A stretch of DNA of 38,578 nucleotides, from positions 1 to 38,578 of the forward strand of contig MGCF01000048.1 in assembly GCA_001788495.1 (NCBI GenBank), written 5' to 3'. Position numbers and translations under genes: made by a program. Origin of the DNA: Candidatus Rokubacteria bacterium RIFCSPLOWO2_02_FULL_73_56 (GTDB taxonomy: Bacteria; Methylomirabilota; Methylomirabilia; Rokubacteriales; CSP1-6). Position 1 is the first letter of the stretch, and every line of letters begins with the position of its first letter. Below the pieces are notes generated by a model. The model was not told the origin of the DNA. It did no database searches and was given only the letters and a program-made list of their open reading frames with translations. This document shows, one piece after another, positions 16,758 through 25,533 of the stretch.

Positions 16758-17914
16758 TGCCGGTCCCCCGCCTGTCGCGGAGGTCGCTGACGCTCGTCGC
16801 GGCCGGCGCGGCGATCCTGCTGGTCGGCGTCGCCGCGTCATGGCTCGTGCGCCGTCTGGACGGCGGCGGCGGGATCGCGGTCACCGGGACGATCGAGGCG
16901 CTCCAGGTGGACGTGAGCGCCAGGATCACGGGGCGGATCGTCGAGCGCACGGTGGACGAGGGACAGCCGGTCGAGCGCGGGCAGCTGCTGGTGCGCCTCG
17001 ACGCGCGCGAGCTCGAGGCCGAGGCGCGGCGCGCCGAGGCGGCCGTGGGCGCGGCGTCGGCGCGGCTCCGCGACCTGCTCGCCGGCTCGCGGCGCGAGGA
17101 GATCGACGAGGCGGAGGCCCGGGCGGCGCGGGCGAAGGCGCAGCTCGACGACCTGCTCGCCGGCTCGCGCGAGCAGGAGCTCGAGCAGGCGCGCGCCGCG
17201 CTGCGCAACGCGAGCGCGGTGCGCGAGTGGAGCCAGCGCGAGCTGGCCCGGGCGCGCGAGCTGTACGCGAAGGAGCTGATCTCCTTCCAGGAGGTCGACC
17301 GGACCCGCAACGCCTACGACGTCGCGGCCGCGAACGAGGCCGCCGCCCGCGAGAAGCTGGCCCTGCTCGAGGCGGGCGCGCGGCGGAACGAGATCGAGGC
17401 GGCCCGCGCCGAGCTCAAGGCCGCGCAGGAGCGCGTCCGGCTGCTGCGCGCGGGCCCCCGGTCCGACGCGGTCGCCGCGGCGCGGGCGCAGGTCATGGAG
17501 GCGCGGGCCGCGCTGGCGGTCGCGCAGGCGCGGCTCGCGGAGACGCGGCTCTTCTCGCCGCTCGCCGGGCTCGTGCTCCGCAAGAACCTCGAGGTCGGCG
17601 AGACCGCGAACCCCGGCGTCGCGATCCTCACGCTGCTGGACCCGAAGGACATGTGGCTCCGCGCGTACGTGTCGGAGACCGACCTCGGACGCATCCGCCT
17701 GGGGCAGCCGGCCACGATCAGCGTGGACGCGTTCCCGGGCCGCACGTTCGCCGGCACGCTCAGCGAGATCGCCTCCGAGGCGGAGTTCACCCCGAAGAAC
17801 GTGCAGACCAAGAAGGAGCGGGTGAACCTCGTGTTCCGGGTGAAGATCGCCGTGCGCGACGCCGAGGGCGTGCTGAAACCCGGCATGCCGGCCGATGCCC
17901 AGCTGGGCTCCTGA
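16757..17914 (+). CDS. HlyD-family periplasmic adaptor (YbhG-like)
   Basis: 385 aa. One N-terminal membrane anchor (TLVAAGAAILLVGVAASWLV), a lipoyl-like half (VSARITGRIVERTVDEGQPV), a long alpha-helical hairpin, the second lipoyl half and a beta-barrel with PLAGLVLRKN and VGETANPG. The hairpin has about four repeats built on L(L/E)AGxR-x2-EI-x2-A, as in YbhG/UPF0194 proteins. It would join an inner-membrane ABC pump to an outer-membrane duct. The ATG overlaps the previous stop; its own end overlaps the ATPase start by 20 nt. Coupling to the ABC proteins is strongly indicated by this packing. No TolC homologue is in the window. Confidence 0.93.
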   Translation: MPVPRLSRRSLTLVAAGAAILLVGVAASWLVRRLDGGGGIAVTGTIEALQVDVSARITGRIVERTVDEGQPVERGQLLVRLDARELEAEARRAEAAVGAASARLRDLLAGSRREEIDEAEARAARAKAQLDDLLAGSREQELEQARAALRNASAVREWSQRELARARELYAKELISFQEVDRTRNAYDVAAANEAAAREKLALLEAGARRNEIEAARAELKAAQERVRLLRAGPRSDAVAAARAQVMEARAALAVAQARLAETRLFSPLAGLVLRKNLEVGETANPGVAILTLLDPKDMWLRAYVSETDLGRIRLGQPATISVDAFPGRTFAGTLSEIASEAEFTPKNVQTKKERVNLVFRVKIAVRDAEGVLKPGMPADAQLGS

Positions 17915-18893
17915 CGCCGGCCGGCTCGCGGTCGTCACGCGGGGGCTGACCAAGCGCTTCGGGCGGCTGCTCGCCGTGGACCACCTCGACCTCGAGGTCC
18001 GGCGGGGCGAGCTGTACGGCTTCCTCGGACCGAACGGCGCCGGCAAGTCCACGACGCTGCGCATGCTGTGCGGCATCCTCGAGCCGAGCGAGGGCGACGG
18101 GCACGTGCTCGGCATCGACCTGCGGCGCCACCCCGAGCGCGTCAAATCGTCCATCGGCTACATGTCGCAACGGTTCTCGCTGTACGACGACCTCACCGTG
18201 GAGGAGAACCTCACCTTCTACGCGCGCGTGTACATGGTGCCGCGCGCGGGGCGGGCGGCGCGCCTCCAGCAGATGCTCCGCCTCGGCGACCTCGTGGGGC
18301 GCGAGCGGCAGCTCGCCGGCCAGCTGTCGGGCGGCTACCGCCAGCGCCTCGCGCTCACGTGCGCGCTCGTCCACGGCCCCGAGATGGTCTTCCTGGACGA
18401 GCCGACTGCCGGCGTGGACCCGGTCTCGCGCCGCACGTTCTGGGCGCTGGTGCGGCGCCTCGCGGACCAGGGCACGACGATCCTGATCACGACCCACTAC
18501 ATGGACGAGGCCGAGCTCTGCGACACGCTCGGCTTCATCTACCAGGGGCGGCTCATCGCCCACGGCCCGCCGGCGCGGATCAAGGCCGAGGCGTTCGCGC
18601 GCCCGGTGCTCGAGCTCCAGGCGCCGGACCCGCGCCTCGCCGCCGAGGCGCTCGCCGAGTGGGACGCGGTCGAGGAGGTGGTCCGCGCGGGCGCGCGCGT
18701 GCGCGTCATCGGCGCGCGCCAGGATCTGGACGCCGCGGCGCTCACCGCGTACCTGCGCGCCCACGGCGTCGCCGCGGAGTGGGTCACCGCGGTGGAGCCC
18801 ACCGTCGAGGACCTCTTCGTCTCGTTCGTGGACCGCGAGCGGAAGGCGCGCGTCCGCGAGCAGCTCCAGGCCCTCGGGGCGCCGCCGGCCTGA
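17895..18893 (+). CDS. ABC exporter ATPase subunit
   Basis: 332 aa, one nucleotide-binding domain and a C-terminal extension. Walker A is GPNGAGKST; Q-loop YMSQRFSLYDDLTVEEN; the signature is LSGGYRQR (Tyr in place of the usual Gln); Walker B MVFLDEPTAG; H-loop ITTHYMDEAE. It belongs to the DrrA/YbhF type that drives ABC-2 exporters. E. coli YbhF has two such domains; this has one. ATG 17895 overlaps the HlyD stop by 20 nt and no other plausible start precedes the conserved region. The C-terminal 70 residues resemble the regulatory tail of DrrA-like ATPases. Confidence 0.94.
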   Translation: MPSWAPDAGRLAVVTRGLTKRFGRLLAVDHLDLEVRRGELYGFLGPNGAGKSTTLRMLCGILEPSEGDGHVLGIDLRRHPERVKSSIGYMSQRFSLYDDLTVEENLTFYARVYMVPRAGRAARLQQMLRLGDLVGRERQLAGQLSGGYRQRLALTCALVHGPEMVFLDEPTAGVDPVSRRTFWALVRRLADQGTTILITTHYMDEAELCDTLGFIYQGRLIAHGPPARIKAEAFARPVLELQAPDPRLAAEALAEWDAVEEVVRAGARVRVIGARQDLDAAALTAYLRAHGVAAEWVTAVEPTVEDLFVSFVDRERKARVREQLQALGAPPA

Positions 18894-18897
18894 GGCG

Positions 18898-20022
18898 ATG
18901 GGCAGCCGCCTCCACGGGATCATCGCCAAGGAGTTCATCCAGCTCGGACGCGACCGCCTCGCGCTCACGCTGATGCTGTTCGTGCCGGTGGTGATGCTCT
19001 TCATCTTCGGCTGGGCGATCAACACGGACGTCAAGCACGTGCCCACCGTGGTCCTCGAGCAGTCGGGCAGCGTCGAGGCGCAGCAGCTCCTCGAGGCGCT
19101 CGAGAACAGCCAGTACTTCGACCTGCGCTACCGGGTCCGGAGCCAGCGCGAGATGACGCGGATGATCGACGACGGCACGGCGAAGGTCGGCGTCGTGATC
19201 CCGCCCGACTACGCGCGCCAGCTCGCGCGCCGCCGGGCGCGGGTGCAGGTGATCGTGGACGCGTCCGACCCGCAGGTGGCCACCTCCGCGATGAACACCG
19301 CCACGGCGCTCGCGGCCGCCCGCTCGCTCGCGGTGCTCGCGCAGACCAGCGGCGGGACCGTCGTGCGGGACGAGGCGCCGCCGCTCGACTTCCGCGTGCG
19401 CGCCTGGTACAACCCCGACCTGGTCTCCGCGATCTTCATCGTGCCGGGGCTCATCGGGGCGCTGCTGATGCAGACGACCGTGAGCGTCATGGCGATCGCG
19501 ATCGTCCGCGAGCGGGAGCGGGGGACGCTCGAGGCGCTCGTCGTGAGCCCGATCCGGCGCTGGGAGCTGCTGCTCGGCAAGATCATCCCGAACCTGCTCG
19601 TCGCGTACGGCCAGATGACGATGGCGCTGCTCGTGGCGCACTTCGTCTTCGACGTGCCGGTCCGGGGGAGCCTGCCGCTGCTGTACGGGCTGTCGGCGGT
19701 CTTCATGTGGGGCACCCTCGGCATCGGCATCTTCGTCTCGGCGGCCTCGCGGACCGTCCCGCAGGCGATGCAGCTCTCGTTCATGACGTTCCTGCCGTCC
19801 ATCTACCTGTCCGGCCTGCTGTTCCCGATCGAGGGGATGCCGCGCGGCGCGCAGTACCTCGCCGCGGTGATCCCGCTCACGTACTATCTGCGCATCGTGC
19901 GGGGCATCGTGCTCAAAGGGATCGGCTTCGAGTACCTCTGGCCGCACGTGCTCCCGCTGCTGGTTTTCGGCGCGGTGGTGTTCACCCTGTCCGTGCTGCG
20001 GTTCCGCAAGCAGCTGGACTGA
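18898..20022 (+). CDS. ABC-2 type exporter permease (YhhJ/YbhS-like)
   Basis: 374 aa. A first membrane helix (about 20-42), a large outside domain (about 43-175) and five further hydrophobic segments in the C-terminal half, the usual ABC-2 plan. The segments VRERERGTLEALVVSPIRR and YLSGLLFPIEGMP are typical of this family. The start is 4 nt after the ATPase stop. Unlike the E. coli Ybh system only one permease is encoded, so it presumably acts as a homodimer. It completes an adaptor-ATPase-permease exporter. Substrate unknown; the flanking M16 proteins suggest a peptide or a peptide-modified cargo, but this is inference. Confidence 0.93.
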   Translation: MGSRLHGIIAKEFIQLGRDRLALTLMLFVPVVMLFIFGWAINTDVKHVPTVVLEQSGSVEAQQLLEALENSQYFDLRYRVRSQREMTRMIDDGTAKVGVVIPPDYARQLARRRARVQVIVDASDPQVATSAMNTATALAAARSLAVLAQTSGGTVVRDEAPPLDFRVRAWYNPDLVSAIFIVPGLIGALLMQTTVSVMAIAIVRERERGTLEALVVSPIRRWELLLGKIIPNLLVAYGQMTMALLVAHFVFDVPVRGSLPLLYGLSAVFMWGTLGIGIFVSAASRTVPQAMQLSFMTFLPSIYLSGLLFPIEGMPRGAQYLAAVIPLTYYLRIVRGIVLKGIGFEYLWPHVLPLLVFGAVVFTLSVLRFRKQLD

Positions 20023-20026
20023 GCGA

Positions 20027-20032
20027 TACAAT
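20027..20032 (+). promoter_or_regulatory. -10 box (TACAAT) 7 nt before the second M16 ATG
   Basis: GATACAAT lies in the 17-nt gap after the permease stop. The ATG at 20031 overlaps the box and is therefore rejected; ATG 20040 gives the leaderless spacing. The GGAGG at 20033-20037 is only 2 nt from the ATG, too close for a ribosome site. It may be an internal promoter of the export block. Confidence 0.45.
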
Positions 20033-20039
20033 GGAGGCC

Positions 20040-21341
20040 ATGCCGACGAACCGCTTCCTGGTCCTGCCGCTGCTCCTGACCCTGGCCGCGCCCGCGGCGG
20101 CCGCGCCCGTCGCGCGCCGCGAGGTGCTGCCGAACGGGATCGTGCTCCTCGTCGCCGAGCGTCCCGCGATCCCGATCGTCGCCGTGCGGGTGCTCACGCG
20201 GGCGGGCGCGGCGTTCGACCCGTCCGGCCGCGCCGGGCTGGCCACCCTCACGGGCGCCGTGCTCACGCGCGGCACGGCCAAGCGCACGGGACCCGAGCTC
20301 GACGCCGCGATCGAGTTCGTGGGCGGGAGCCTGGAGGCGGGCGCCGGCCGTGACAACCTGAGCGTCTCCCTCCGCGTGCTCAAGAAGGACCTCGGGCTCG
20401 GGCTCGACCTGCTCGCGGAGGTGCTCCTCACGCCGGCCTTCTCGCAAGACGAGGTCGCGCGGAAGGTCGCCGAGATCAAGGCCGGGATCAAGCGCTCCGA
20501 GGAGGATCCGGCGACGGTCGCGTCGCGGGCGCTGGCCCGGCTGGTCTGGCCGGGCCACCCGTACGGGCTGCCCGTCGAGGGCACGCTCGAGTCCATGGAC
20601 CGGCTCACGCGCGACGACGTCGTGGGCTTCTGGCGCGCGCACGCGCGGCCGGACACGACCGTCGTCGCCGTCGTCGGCCAGGTCACGGTGGACGAGGCGC
20701 GCCGCGAGGTCCTGGCTCGCCTCGGCGGCTGGCGGCGCCCCGCGGCGGCGCCCGGACGGGTGCCGGCGGCGCACCCCGCGCCCGCGCCCCGCGAGGAGAC
20801 GGTCGCGCGCGAGCTGACCCAGGCGACGATCATGCTCGGCCGCCAGGCGATCCGCCAGACGGACCCCGACTACTTCCCGCTCGTCGTCGCCTCCTACGTG
20901 CTCGGCGGCGGCTCGACCTCCCGGCTCTACACGCGGGTGCGCGACGAGGCCGGGCTGGCGTACTCGATCTACAGCTTCGTGTCGCCGTCCCGCTACGGCG
21001 CGTCGTTCGTCGCGGCCGCGCAGACGCGCACGGCCGAGGTCCCGCGCGTGCTCGGGATGGTACGCGACGAGCTCGGGCGCATGGGCCGCGAGCCGGTGAC
21101 CGCGCGCGAGCTCGACCTGGCGAAGGCCTACCTGATCGGCAGCTTCCCGCTGCGGCTCGACACCTCGGGCAAGGTCGCCGACTTCGCCGCGGCGGTGGAG
21201 GAGCTCGGGCTCGGCCTCGACTACGCCGACCGGTACAGGGCGCGGATCGCGCGGGTGACCGCGGCCGACGTCCAGCGCGTGGCGCAGAAGTACTTCGCGC
21301 CGGGGACCCTCGACCGCGTGGTGGTCGGCCGGGTGCCGTGA
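20040..21341 (+). CDS. M16-family protein lacking the zinc motif (probable inactive partner)
   Basis: 433 aa with a signal peptide (FLVLPLLLTLAAPAAAAP). The fold is M16: LPNGIVLLVAERPAIPIVAV, then GRAGLATLTGAVLTRGTAK where active members carry HxxEH, so no zinc site is seen. The second half keeps GGGSTSRLYTRVRDEAGLAYSIYS, the R/Y substrate-binding signature of the C-terminal lobe. By analogy with M16B pairs (an active and an inactive chain), it probably pairs with the peptidase at 15444. It sits right after the ABC permease and its stop overlaps the next start (GTGA, 21338-21341). A non-peptidase binding role is the alternative. Confidence 0.9.
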   Translation: MPTNRFLVLPLLLTLAAPAAAAPVARREVLPNGIVLLVAERPAIPIVAVRVLTRAGAAFDPSGRAGLATLTGAVLTRGTAKRTGPELDAAIEFVGGSLEAGAGRDNLSVSLRVLKKDLGLGLDLLAEVLLTPAFSQDEVARKVAEIKAGIKRSEEDPATVASRALARLVWPGHPYGLPVEGTLESMDRLTRDDVVGFWRAHARPDTTVVAVVGQVTVDEARREVLARLGGWRRPAAAPGRVPAAHPAPAPREETVARELTQATIMLGRQAIRQTDPDYFPLVVASYVLGGGSTSRLYTRVRDEAGLAYSIYSFVSPSRYGASFVAAAQTRTAEVPRVLGMVRDELGRMGREPVTARELDLAKAYLIGSFPLRLDTSGKVADFAAAVEELGLGLDYADRYRARIARVTAADVQRVAQKYFAPGTLDRVVVGRVP

Positions 21342-21910
21342 GCGCGGCGCGCGCGGGCTTCCTGGCCGCGCTCCTCCTGCTCGGGCCGGCGCCGGTCCGG
21401 GCGGCGTCGCTCGCGCCCGGGGCCGCCGAGCGGGCGGAGGCGCTGCGGGTGGGCGCCCGCTCCGTGACGCAGGAGACCTTCGACCGCGAGTGGCGCGTCC
21501 GCAACGCGTCGGGCGACCGCCTGACGGTGATCACGCCCTTCCACCGCCTGGTGCTGGCCGCGCGGCACGCCGCGTTCAAGAACGAGAAGCTCAAGCCGGG
21601 CGAGCCCGACCGGATCCTGCGCGAGCAGGGCGAGCGCGTCGTGATCTGGGCGAGCCTGCACGGACCGCGCCCCGACTTCGCCCGCTACTACGCCCCCCGG
21701 CTCGTCGCGGGCGACCGCGAGATCGAGCCGAGCTTCGTCCAGAACGAGCGCACGGCGATGCGCCAGGACACCGGCCGCTACCTCGCGCGCTCCGTGTACG
21801 GCTTCCCGGTCCGCGACCTCGACGGGAAGTCACGCCTCGAGCTCGTGATTCGCGACCCCGACGGCCGCGACGTCGGCCGCTTCACGATCGACCTCGCCGC
21901 GATGCGCTGA
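21338..21910 (+). CDS. Secreted protein of unknown function
   Basis: 190 aa from a GTG that overlaps the M16 stop. An N-terminal signal (AGFLAALLLLGPAPVRA) is followed by a mature part of about 170 residues rich in charged strands, such as VTQETFDREWRVRN and SRLELVIRDPDGRDVGRFTIDL. No cysteine, no membrane helix after the signal, and no motif that I recognise. The pattern suggests a beta-sandwich-like periplasmic domain. The overlap ties it to the M16/ABC block, so it may be a cargo, an accessory or a sensor. No function is claimed. Confidence 0.8.
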   Translation: MSAARAGFLAALLLLGPAPVRAASLAPGAAERAEALRVGARSVTQETFDREWRVRNASGDRLTVITPFHRLVLAARHAAFKNEKLKPGEPDRILREQGERVVIWASLHGPRPDFARYYAPRLVAGDREIEPSFVQNERTAMRQDTGRYLARSVYGFPVRDLDGKSRLELVIRDPDGRDVGRFTIDLAAMR

Positions 21911-21920
21911 GGGCGGCGGC

Positions 21921-22772
21921 GTGAGGCGCCACGGCTGGCTGGGCCTCGGCGTCATCGCCGGCGCCGAGGCGCTGCTGCTCGCGGGGGAGCCGACGGTCGG
22001 GCGGTGGTTCACGCCCCTGGTGTGGACGGGCTACGTGCTCCTCGTGGACGCCCTCGTCGCCGGGCGCACCGGCCGCTCGTACCTCACGACCGACCGGCTC
22101 GAGGGCGTGCTCGTCGCGCTCGCCTCGGTGGGCGGCTGGTGGCTCTTCGAGTGGTACAACGCGCCGCGCTTCTGGCGCGGCGGCGACGACCTCCGGGGCC
22201 TCTGGTGGCAGTACCACGCGATGGAGCCGAGCCTCCTGCTCCGGCGCGTGGGCTACGATTGGGCCTTCGCGACGATCTTCCCCGCGCTCTTCCTGACGGC
22301 CGCGGCCCTGCGGGCGACGCTGCTCGCGCGGGTGCGCGTGCCGCCGTGGCGCCCGCCCGCCGCGCTGCTCGACGGCGCGGTCGCGACGGGCGCGGTCGCG
22401 GTCGTGCTGCCGCTCCTGATGCCCTCGGCGTGGCTGGTCCCGCTCGTCTGGACGGGCCTCGTCCTGCTCCTCGAGCCGCTCAACTACCGGCGCGGCCGCC
22501 CGTCCTGGCTCGCCGCCCTCGAGCGCGGCGACGCCTCGCTGCTCTGCGCCCTGCTCGCCGCGGGCGCGCTGTGCGGCGTGCTCTGGGAGTTCTGGAACTA
22601 CTGGGCGGTGACGCGCTGGACCTACACGGTGCCGTACGGGGGCGGTGTGAAGGTCTTCGAGATGCCGGTGCTGGGCTACCTCGGGTTCCCGCCCTTCGCG
22701 CTCGAGTGCTTCGCGCTGTACCACTGGGCGCGCGGGCTCCTGGGCGCGCGGGAGGCGCCGGTCGTGCTCTAG
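21921..22772 (+). CDS. Polytopic membrane protein with an internal duplication, unknown function
   Basis: 283 aa, about eight hydrophobic segments. Two halves repeat a pattern: PLVWTGYVLLVDALVAGRTG...GGWWLFEWYN in the first, PLVWTGLVLLLEPLNYRRG...CGVLWEFWNYW in the second. The conserved core is PLVWTGxVLL(V/E)(D/P) plus a (L/V)xWxFE(W)(Y/N) aromatic motif. Start GTG at 21921, 10 nt after the previous stop. The TAG stop at 22770-22772 overlaps the beginning of the second palindromic repeat. Family not recognised. The acidic and aromatic residues in membrane helices might line a ligand or lipid site, but this is speculation. Confidence 0.8.
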   Translation: MRRHGWLGLGVIAGAEALLLAGEPTVGRWFTPLVWTGYVLLVDALVAGRTGRSYLTTDRLEGVLVALASVGGWWLFEWYNAPRFWRGGDDLRGLWWQYHAMEPSLLLRRVGYDWAFATIFPALFLTAAALRATLLARVRVPPWRPPAALLDGAVATGAVAVVLPLLMPSAWLVPLVWTGLVLLLEPLNYRRGRPSWLAALERGDASLLCALLAAGALCGVLWEFWNYWAVTRWTYTVPYGGGVKVFEMPVLGYLGFPPFALECFALYHWARGLLGAREAPVVL

Positions 22773-22942
22773 TGCCCCGACCACGAACTCCTGTTCACGG
22801 TCGCCGCGCGACGGGCCGCCGGGCGCGCGCGGGTCCGCCGCTGCCGTGGTGGGAACAGGGTCCCGTCGACCCCTCCCGCGCGCGCCCGGCGGCCCGGACT
22901 CCACGTGCGACGGGGCTGGACATGACTTCGAGAACCGCGCAC
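22771..22942. repeat. Long palindromic (MITE-like) repeat, copy B
   Basis: About 172 bp. It starts AGTGCCCCGACCACGAACTC and ends in a matching inverted arm (ATGACTTCGAGAACCGCGCAC). GGGCCGCCGGGCGCGCGCGG is identical in both arms. It shares with copy A the CACGAACTC..TGT..CACGGTCGC left end and the CGACGGGGC...ACATGACTTCGAGAAC right end, so it is the same family with a shorter middle. As in copy A, the first bases are the AG of the upstream TAG stop. No coding capacity. Confidence 0.82.
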
Positions 22943-23023
22943 CAGGGCGCACGAGTCACGAGTGGCGAGGGCGCGAGCGGGCGGGTGCCGCAGGGGGCGA
23001 CGCCCTGCGACGCGGCGCGGTGC

Positions 23024-23029
23024 TATAAT
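23024..23029 (+). promoter_or_regulatory. -10 box (TATAAT) for the quinone oxidoreductase operon
   Basis: A perfect TATAAT 38 nt before the ATG at 23068, with a strong AGGAGGT ribosome site at 23054-23060. It therefore gives a normal leader, unlike several other promoters here. No clear -35 is seen. The gap 22773-23067 holds only this promoter and repeat copy B. Confidence 0.6.
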
Positions 23030-23067
23030 CCGCGCGCGCACGAACCGATTCCCAGGAGGTCTCGCCG

Positions 23068-24036
23068 ATGAAAGCCGTTCGCGTCCACACGCCCGGTGGC
23101 CCCGAGGTGCTCACGTACGAGGACGTCCCCGCGCCGACGCCGAAGGCCGGCGAGGCGGTCGTCAAGATCGACGCCGCCGGGCTCAACTACATCGATGTCT
23201 ACTTCCGGACCGGGCAGTACAAGGCGGAGCTGCCTGTCACGCTCGGCATGGAGGCGGGCGGCACGGTCACGGCCGTCGGCCCGAACGTCACCGAGGTCAA
23301 GGTGGGCGACAAGGTCGCCTACACGGGCGTGCCGGGCGCGTACGCGGAGCTCGCCGCGGTGCCGGCCCAGCGGCTCGTGGTGCTCCCGGCCGGTGTCGCC
23401 ACGAGGCAGGGCGCGGCGGCGATGCTCCAGGGCATGACCGCCCAGTACCTCGCGTGCTCGACCTGGCCGCTCAAGAGCGGCGACACGTGCCTGGTCCACG
23501 CGGCGGCGGGCGGCGTCGGGCTGCTCCTCTGCCAGATCGCGCGGATGCGCGGCGCGCGGGTGCTCGGCACCGTGTCCACCGAGGACAAGGCCGGGCTCGC
23601 GCGCGAGGCCGGCGCGCACGAGGTGATCCTCTACACGAAGCAGGACTTCGAGGCGGAGGTGAAGCGGCTCACGGACGGCAAGGGCGTGCAGGTCGTCTAC
23701 GACTCGGTCGGCAAGACGACGTTCGACAAGGGGTTCAACTGCCTGGCGCCGCGCGGGATGATGGTGCTCTACGGTCAGTCGAGCGGGCCCGTCGGTATGT
23801 TCGACCCCCAGGTCCTGAACCAGAAGGGCTCGGTCTTCCTCACGCGCCCGAGCCTCTTCCACTACATCGCGACGCGGGCCGACCTGCTCGCGCGCGCCGG
23901 CGAGGTGCTCGGCTGGATCCGCGACGGCAAGCTCAAGCTCCGGACCGAGTTCGAGTTCCCGCTGAAGGACGCGGCCGAGGCGCACCGGGCCCTCGAGGGG
24001 CGCCGGACGACGGGCAAGGTGCTGCTGAAGCCGTGA
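23068..24036 (+). CDS. Zinc-independent NADPH:quinone oxidoreductase (MDR family)
   Basis: 322 aa. A GroES-like N-terminal domain (GGPEVLTYEDVPAPTP; GLNYIDVYFRTGQY) and a Rossmann domain with HAAAGGVGLLLCQIARMRGA, the AAGGVG loop of QOR-type enzymes. The zinc ligands of alcohol dehydrogenases are missing. The family reduces quinones or conjugated enones with NADPH in the cytosol. Start fixed by AGGAGGT. Its stop overlaps the next start (GTGA, 24033-24036), so it is coupled to an acyl-CoA synthetase, suggesting detoxification or catabolism of an unsaturated acid. The substrate itself is not deducible. Confidence 0.92.
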   Translation: MKAVRVHTPGGPEVLTYEDVPAPTPKAGEAVVKIDAAGLNYIDVYFRTGQYKAELPVTLGMEAGGTVTAVGPNVTEVKVGDKVAYTGVPGAYAELAAVPAQRLVVLPAGVATRQGAAAMLQGMTAQYLACSTWPLKSGDTCLVHAAAGGVGLLLCQIARMRGARVLGTVSTEDKAGLAREAGAHEVILYTKQDFEAEVKRLTDGKGVQVVYDSVGKTTFDKGFNCLAPRGMMVLYGQSSGPVGMFDPQVLNQKGSVFLTRPSLFHYIATRADLLARAGEVLGWIRDGKLKLRTEFEFPLKDAAEAHRALEGRRTTGKVLLKP

Positions 24037-25499
24037 ACGTCGCGCAGCTTCTCGAGGCCTCCGCGCGCTACCACGCGGAGCGGCCGGCGGTGGTCGCCGG
24101 GGAACGCCACTTCACCTACCGCGAGCTCGACGACGCCTGCTCGGTCCTCGCGGGCCGCCTCCGGAAGCTCGGCCTCCGGCCGGGCGACCGGCTCGGCCTG
24201 CACCTGCCGAACTCGGCCGAGTTCGTGCAGGTCTACTACGCCGCGCAGAAGCTCGGCGTGGTGCCGCTCTCGCTCAACGTCACCTACGCCGCCGAGGAGA
24301 TCGCTTACATCGTCGGCGACGCGACCCCGCAGGCGATCGTCACCGCGGCGGCCGTCGCGGGGAGCCTCCCGCCGCGCGACCGGATGCCCTCCGTGCGCCA
24401 CGTCCTCCACGCCGCCGAGCTCGCGGCGCTGGCGGGCGGCGAGCCCGTCCGCGCGCTCGACCTCGACCGCGAGGCGACGGCGGCGATCCTCTACACCTCG
24501 GCGACGACCGGGCGTCCCAAGGGCGTGATGCTGAGCCACGCCAACGTCGTCTCCAACGCGTACGCCACCGTGCACCACCTCCGCATGACGCCCGACGATC
24601 GCGGGCTCTGCGCGGTGCCGATGTTCCACTGCTTCGGCCAGAACTTCGTCATGAACGCGCTCGTGTGCGGCGGCGGCGTGCTCGTCGTCCAGGAGCGGTT
24701 CGTGCCCGACGCGTTCGTCGAGGCGATCGCGCGCCACCGGATCACGCTCTTCTACGGCGTGCCGGCGATGTACATCCTGTTCCTCGCGATGGACCGGACG
24801 CTCGACTTCGGCTCGGTGCGGATCTTCTTCTCCGCGGCCGCGACGCTGCCGACCGACGTCGAGCGCCGCTGGGCCGAGCGCTACGGGCGCCCCGTCGCCC
24901 AGGGCTACGGGCTCACCGAGTGCTCGCCGTTCGCGGCGTGGAACCACGACTACGCGATCCGCCCGGGCTCGGTCGGCACGCCGATCGAGGGCGTCGAGAT
25001 GCGGGTCGTGGACGGCGAGGGGCGGGAGGTGCCCGACGGCGAGCTCGGCGAGATCCTGATCAAGGGCCCGAACGTCATGAAGGGCTACTTCGGCAACCCC
25101 GCGGCGACGGCCGAGGCGATCCGGGACGGCTGGCTCCACTCGGGCGACATCGGCTACCGCGACGCCGGCGGCTACTACTACCTGGTCGACCGCGTGAAGG
25201 ACATGATCAACGTGGCGGGCTTCAAGGTGTTCCCGCGCGAGGTCGAGGAGGTGCTCTACCGCCACGAGGCCGTCAAGGAGGCCGCGGTCGTGGGCGTGCC
25301 CGACCCGGTCCGCGGCGAGGCGGTGAAGGCCTTCGTCGTGCTCCGGGAGGGCCGCGCCGTGACCCCCGAGGCGCTCCAGGAGATCTGCCGTGGCGCCGTC
25401 GCCTCGTACAAGGTTCCGGAGAAGGTCGAGTTCATCGCCGCGCTCCCGAAGAACCCCACCGGCAAGATCTTGAAGAAGGAGCTCCGCCGCCTCGGCTAG
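24033..25499 (+). CDS. Acyl-CoA synthetase (AMP-binding, long-chain type)
   Basis: 488 aa. Adenylate-forming enzyme: ILYTSATTGRPKGVMLSH (P-loop-like motif A3), GYGLTECSP (A5), SGDIGYRDAGGYYYLVDR (A7), and C-terminal KNPTGKILKKELR with the catalytic Lys (A10). The family activates carboxylic acids to acyl-AMP and then acyl-CoA. Cargo chain length is not certain; the length and motifs fit medium or long-chain (FadD-like) enzymes. GTG start overlapping the quinone oxidoreductase stop. A GTATCCGGATAC palindrome follows 35 nt later. Probably a two-gene transcript from 23024. Confidence 0.92.
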   Translation: MNVAQLLEASARYHAERPAVVAGERHFTYRELDDACSVLAGRLRKLGLRPGDRLGLHLPNSAEFVQVYYAAQKLGVVPLSLNVTYAAEEIAYIVGDATPQAIVTAAAVAGSLPPRDRMPSVRHVLHAAELAALAGGEPVRALDLDREATAAILYTSATTGRPKGVMLSHANVVSNAYATVHHLRMTPDDRGLCAVPMFHCFGQNFVMNALVCGGGVLVVQERFVPDAFVEAIARHRITLFYGVPAMYILFLAMDRTLDFGSVRIFFSAAATLPTDVERRWAERYGRPVAQGYGLTECSPFAAWNHDYAIRPGSVGTPIEGVEMRVVDGEGREVPDGELGEILIKGPNVMKGYFGNPAATAEAIRDGWLHSGDIGYRDAGGYYYLVDRVKDMINVAGFKVFPREVEEVLYRHEAVKEAAVVGVPDPVRGEAVKAFVVLREGRAVTPEALQEICRGAVASYKVPEKVEFIAALPKNPTGKILKKELRRLG

Positions 25500-25533
25500 C
25501 TGGGAAGTTCCTGGCCAGTCCGGCGCAGCCTGC

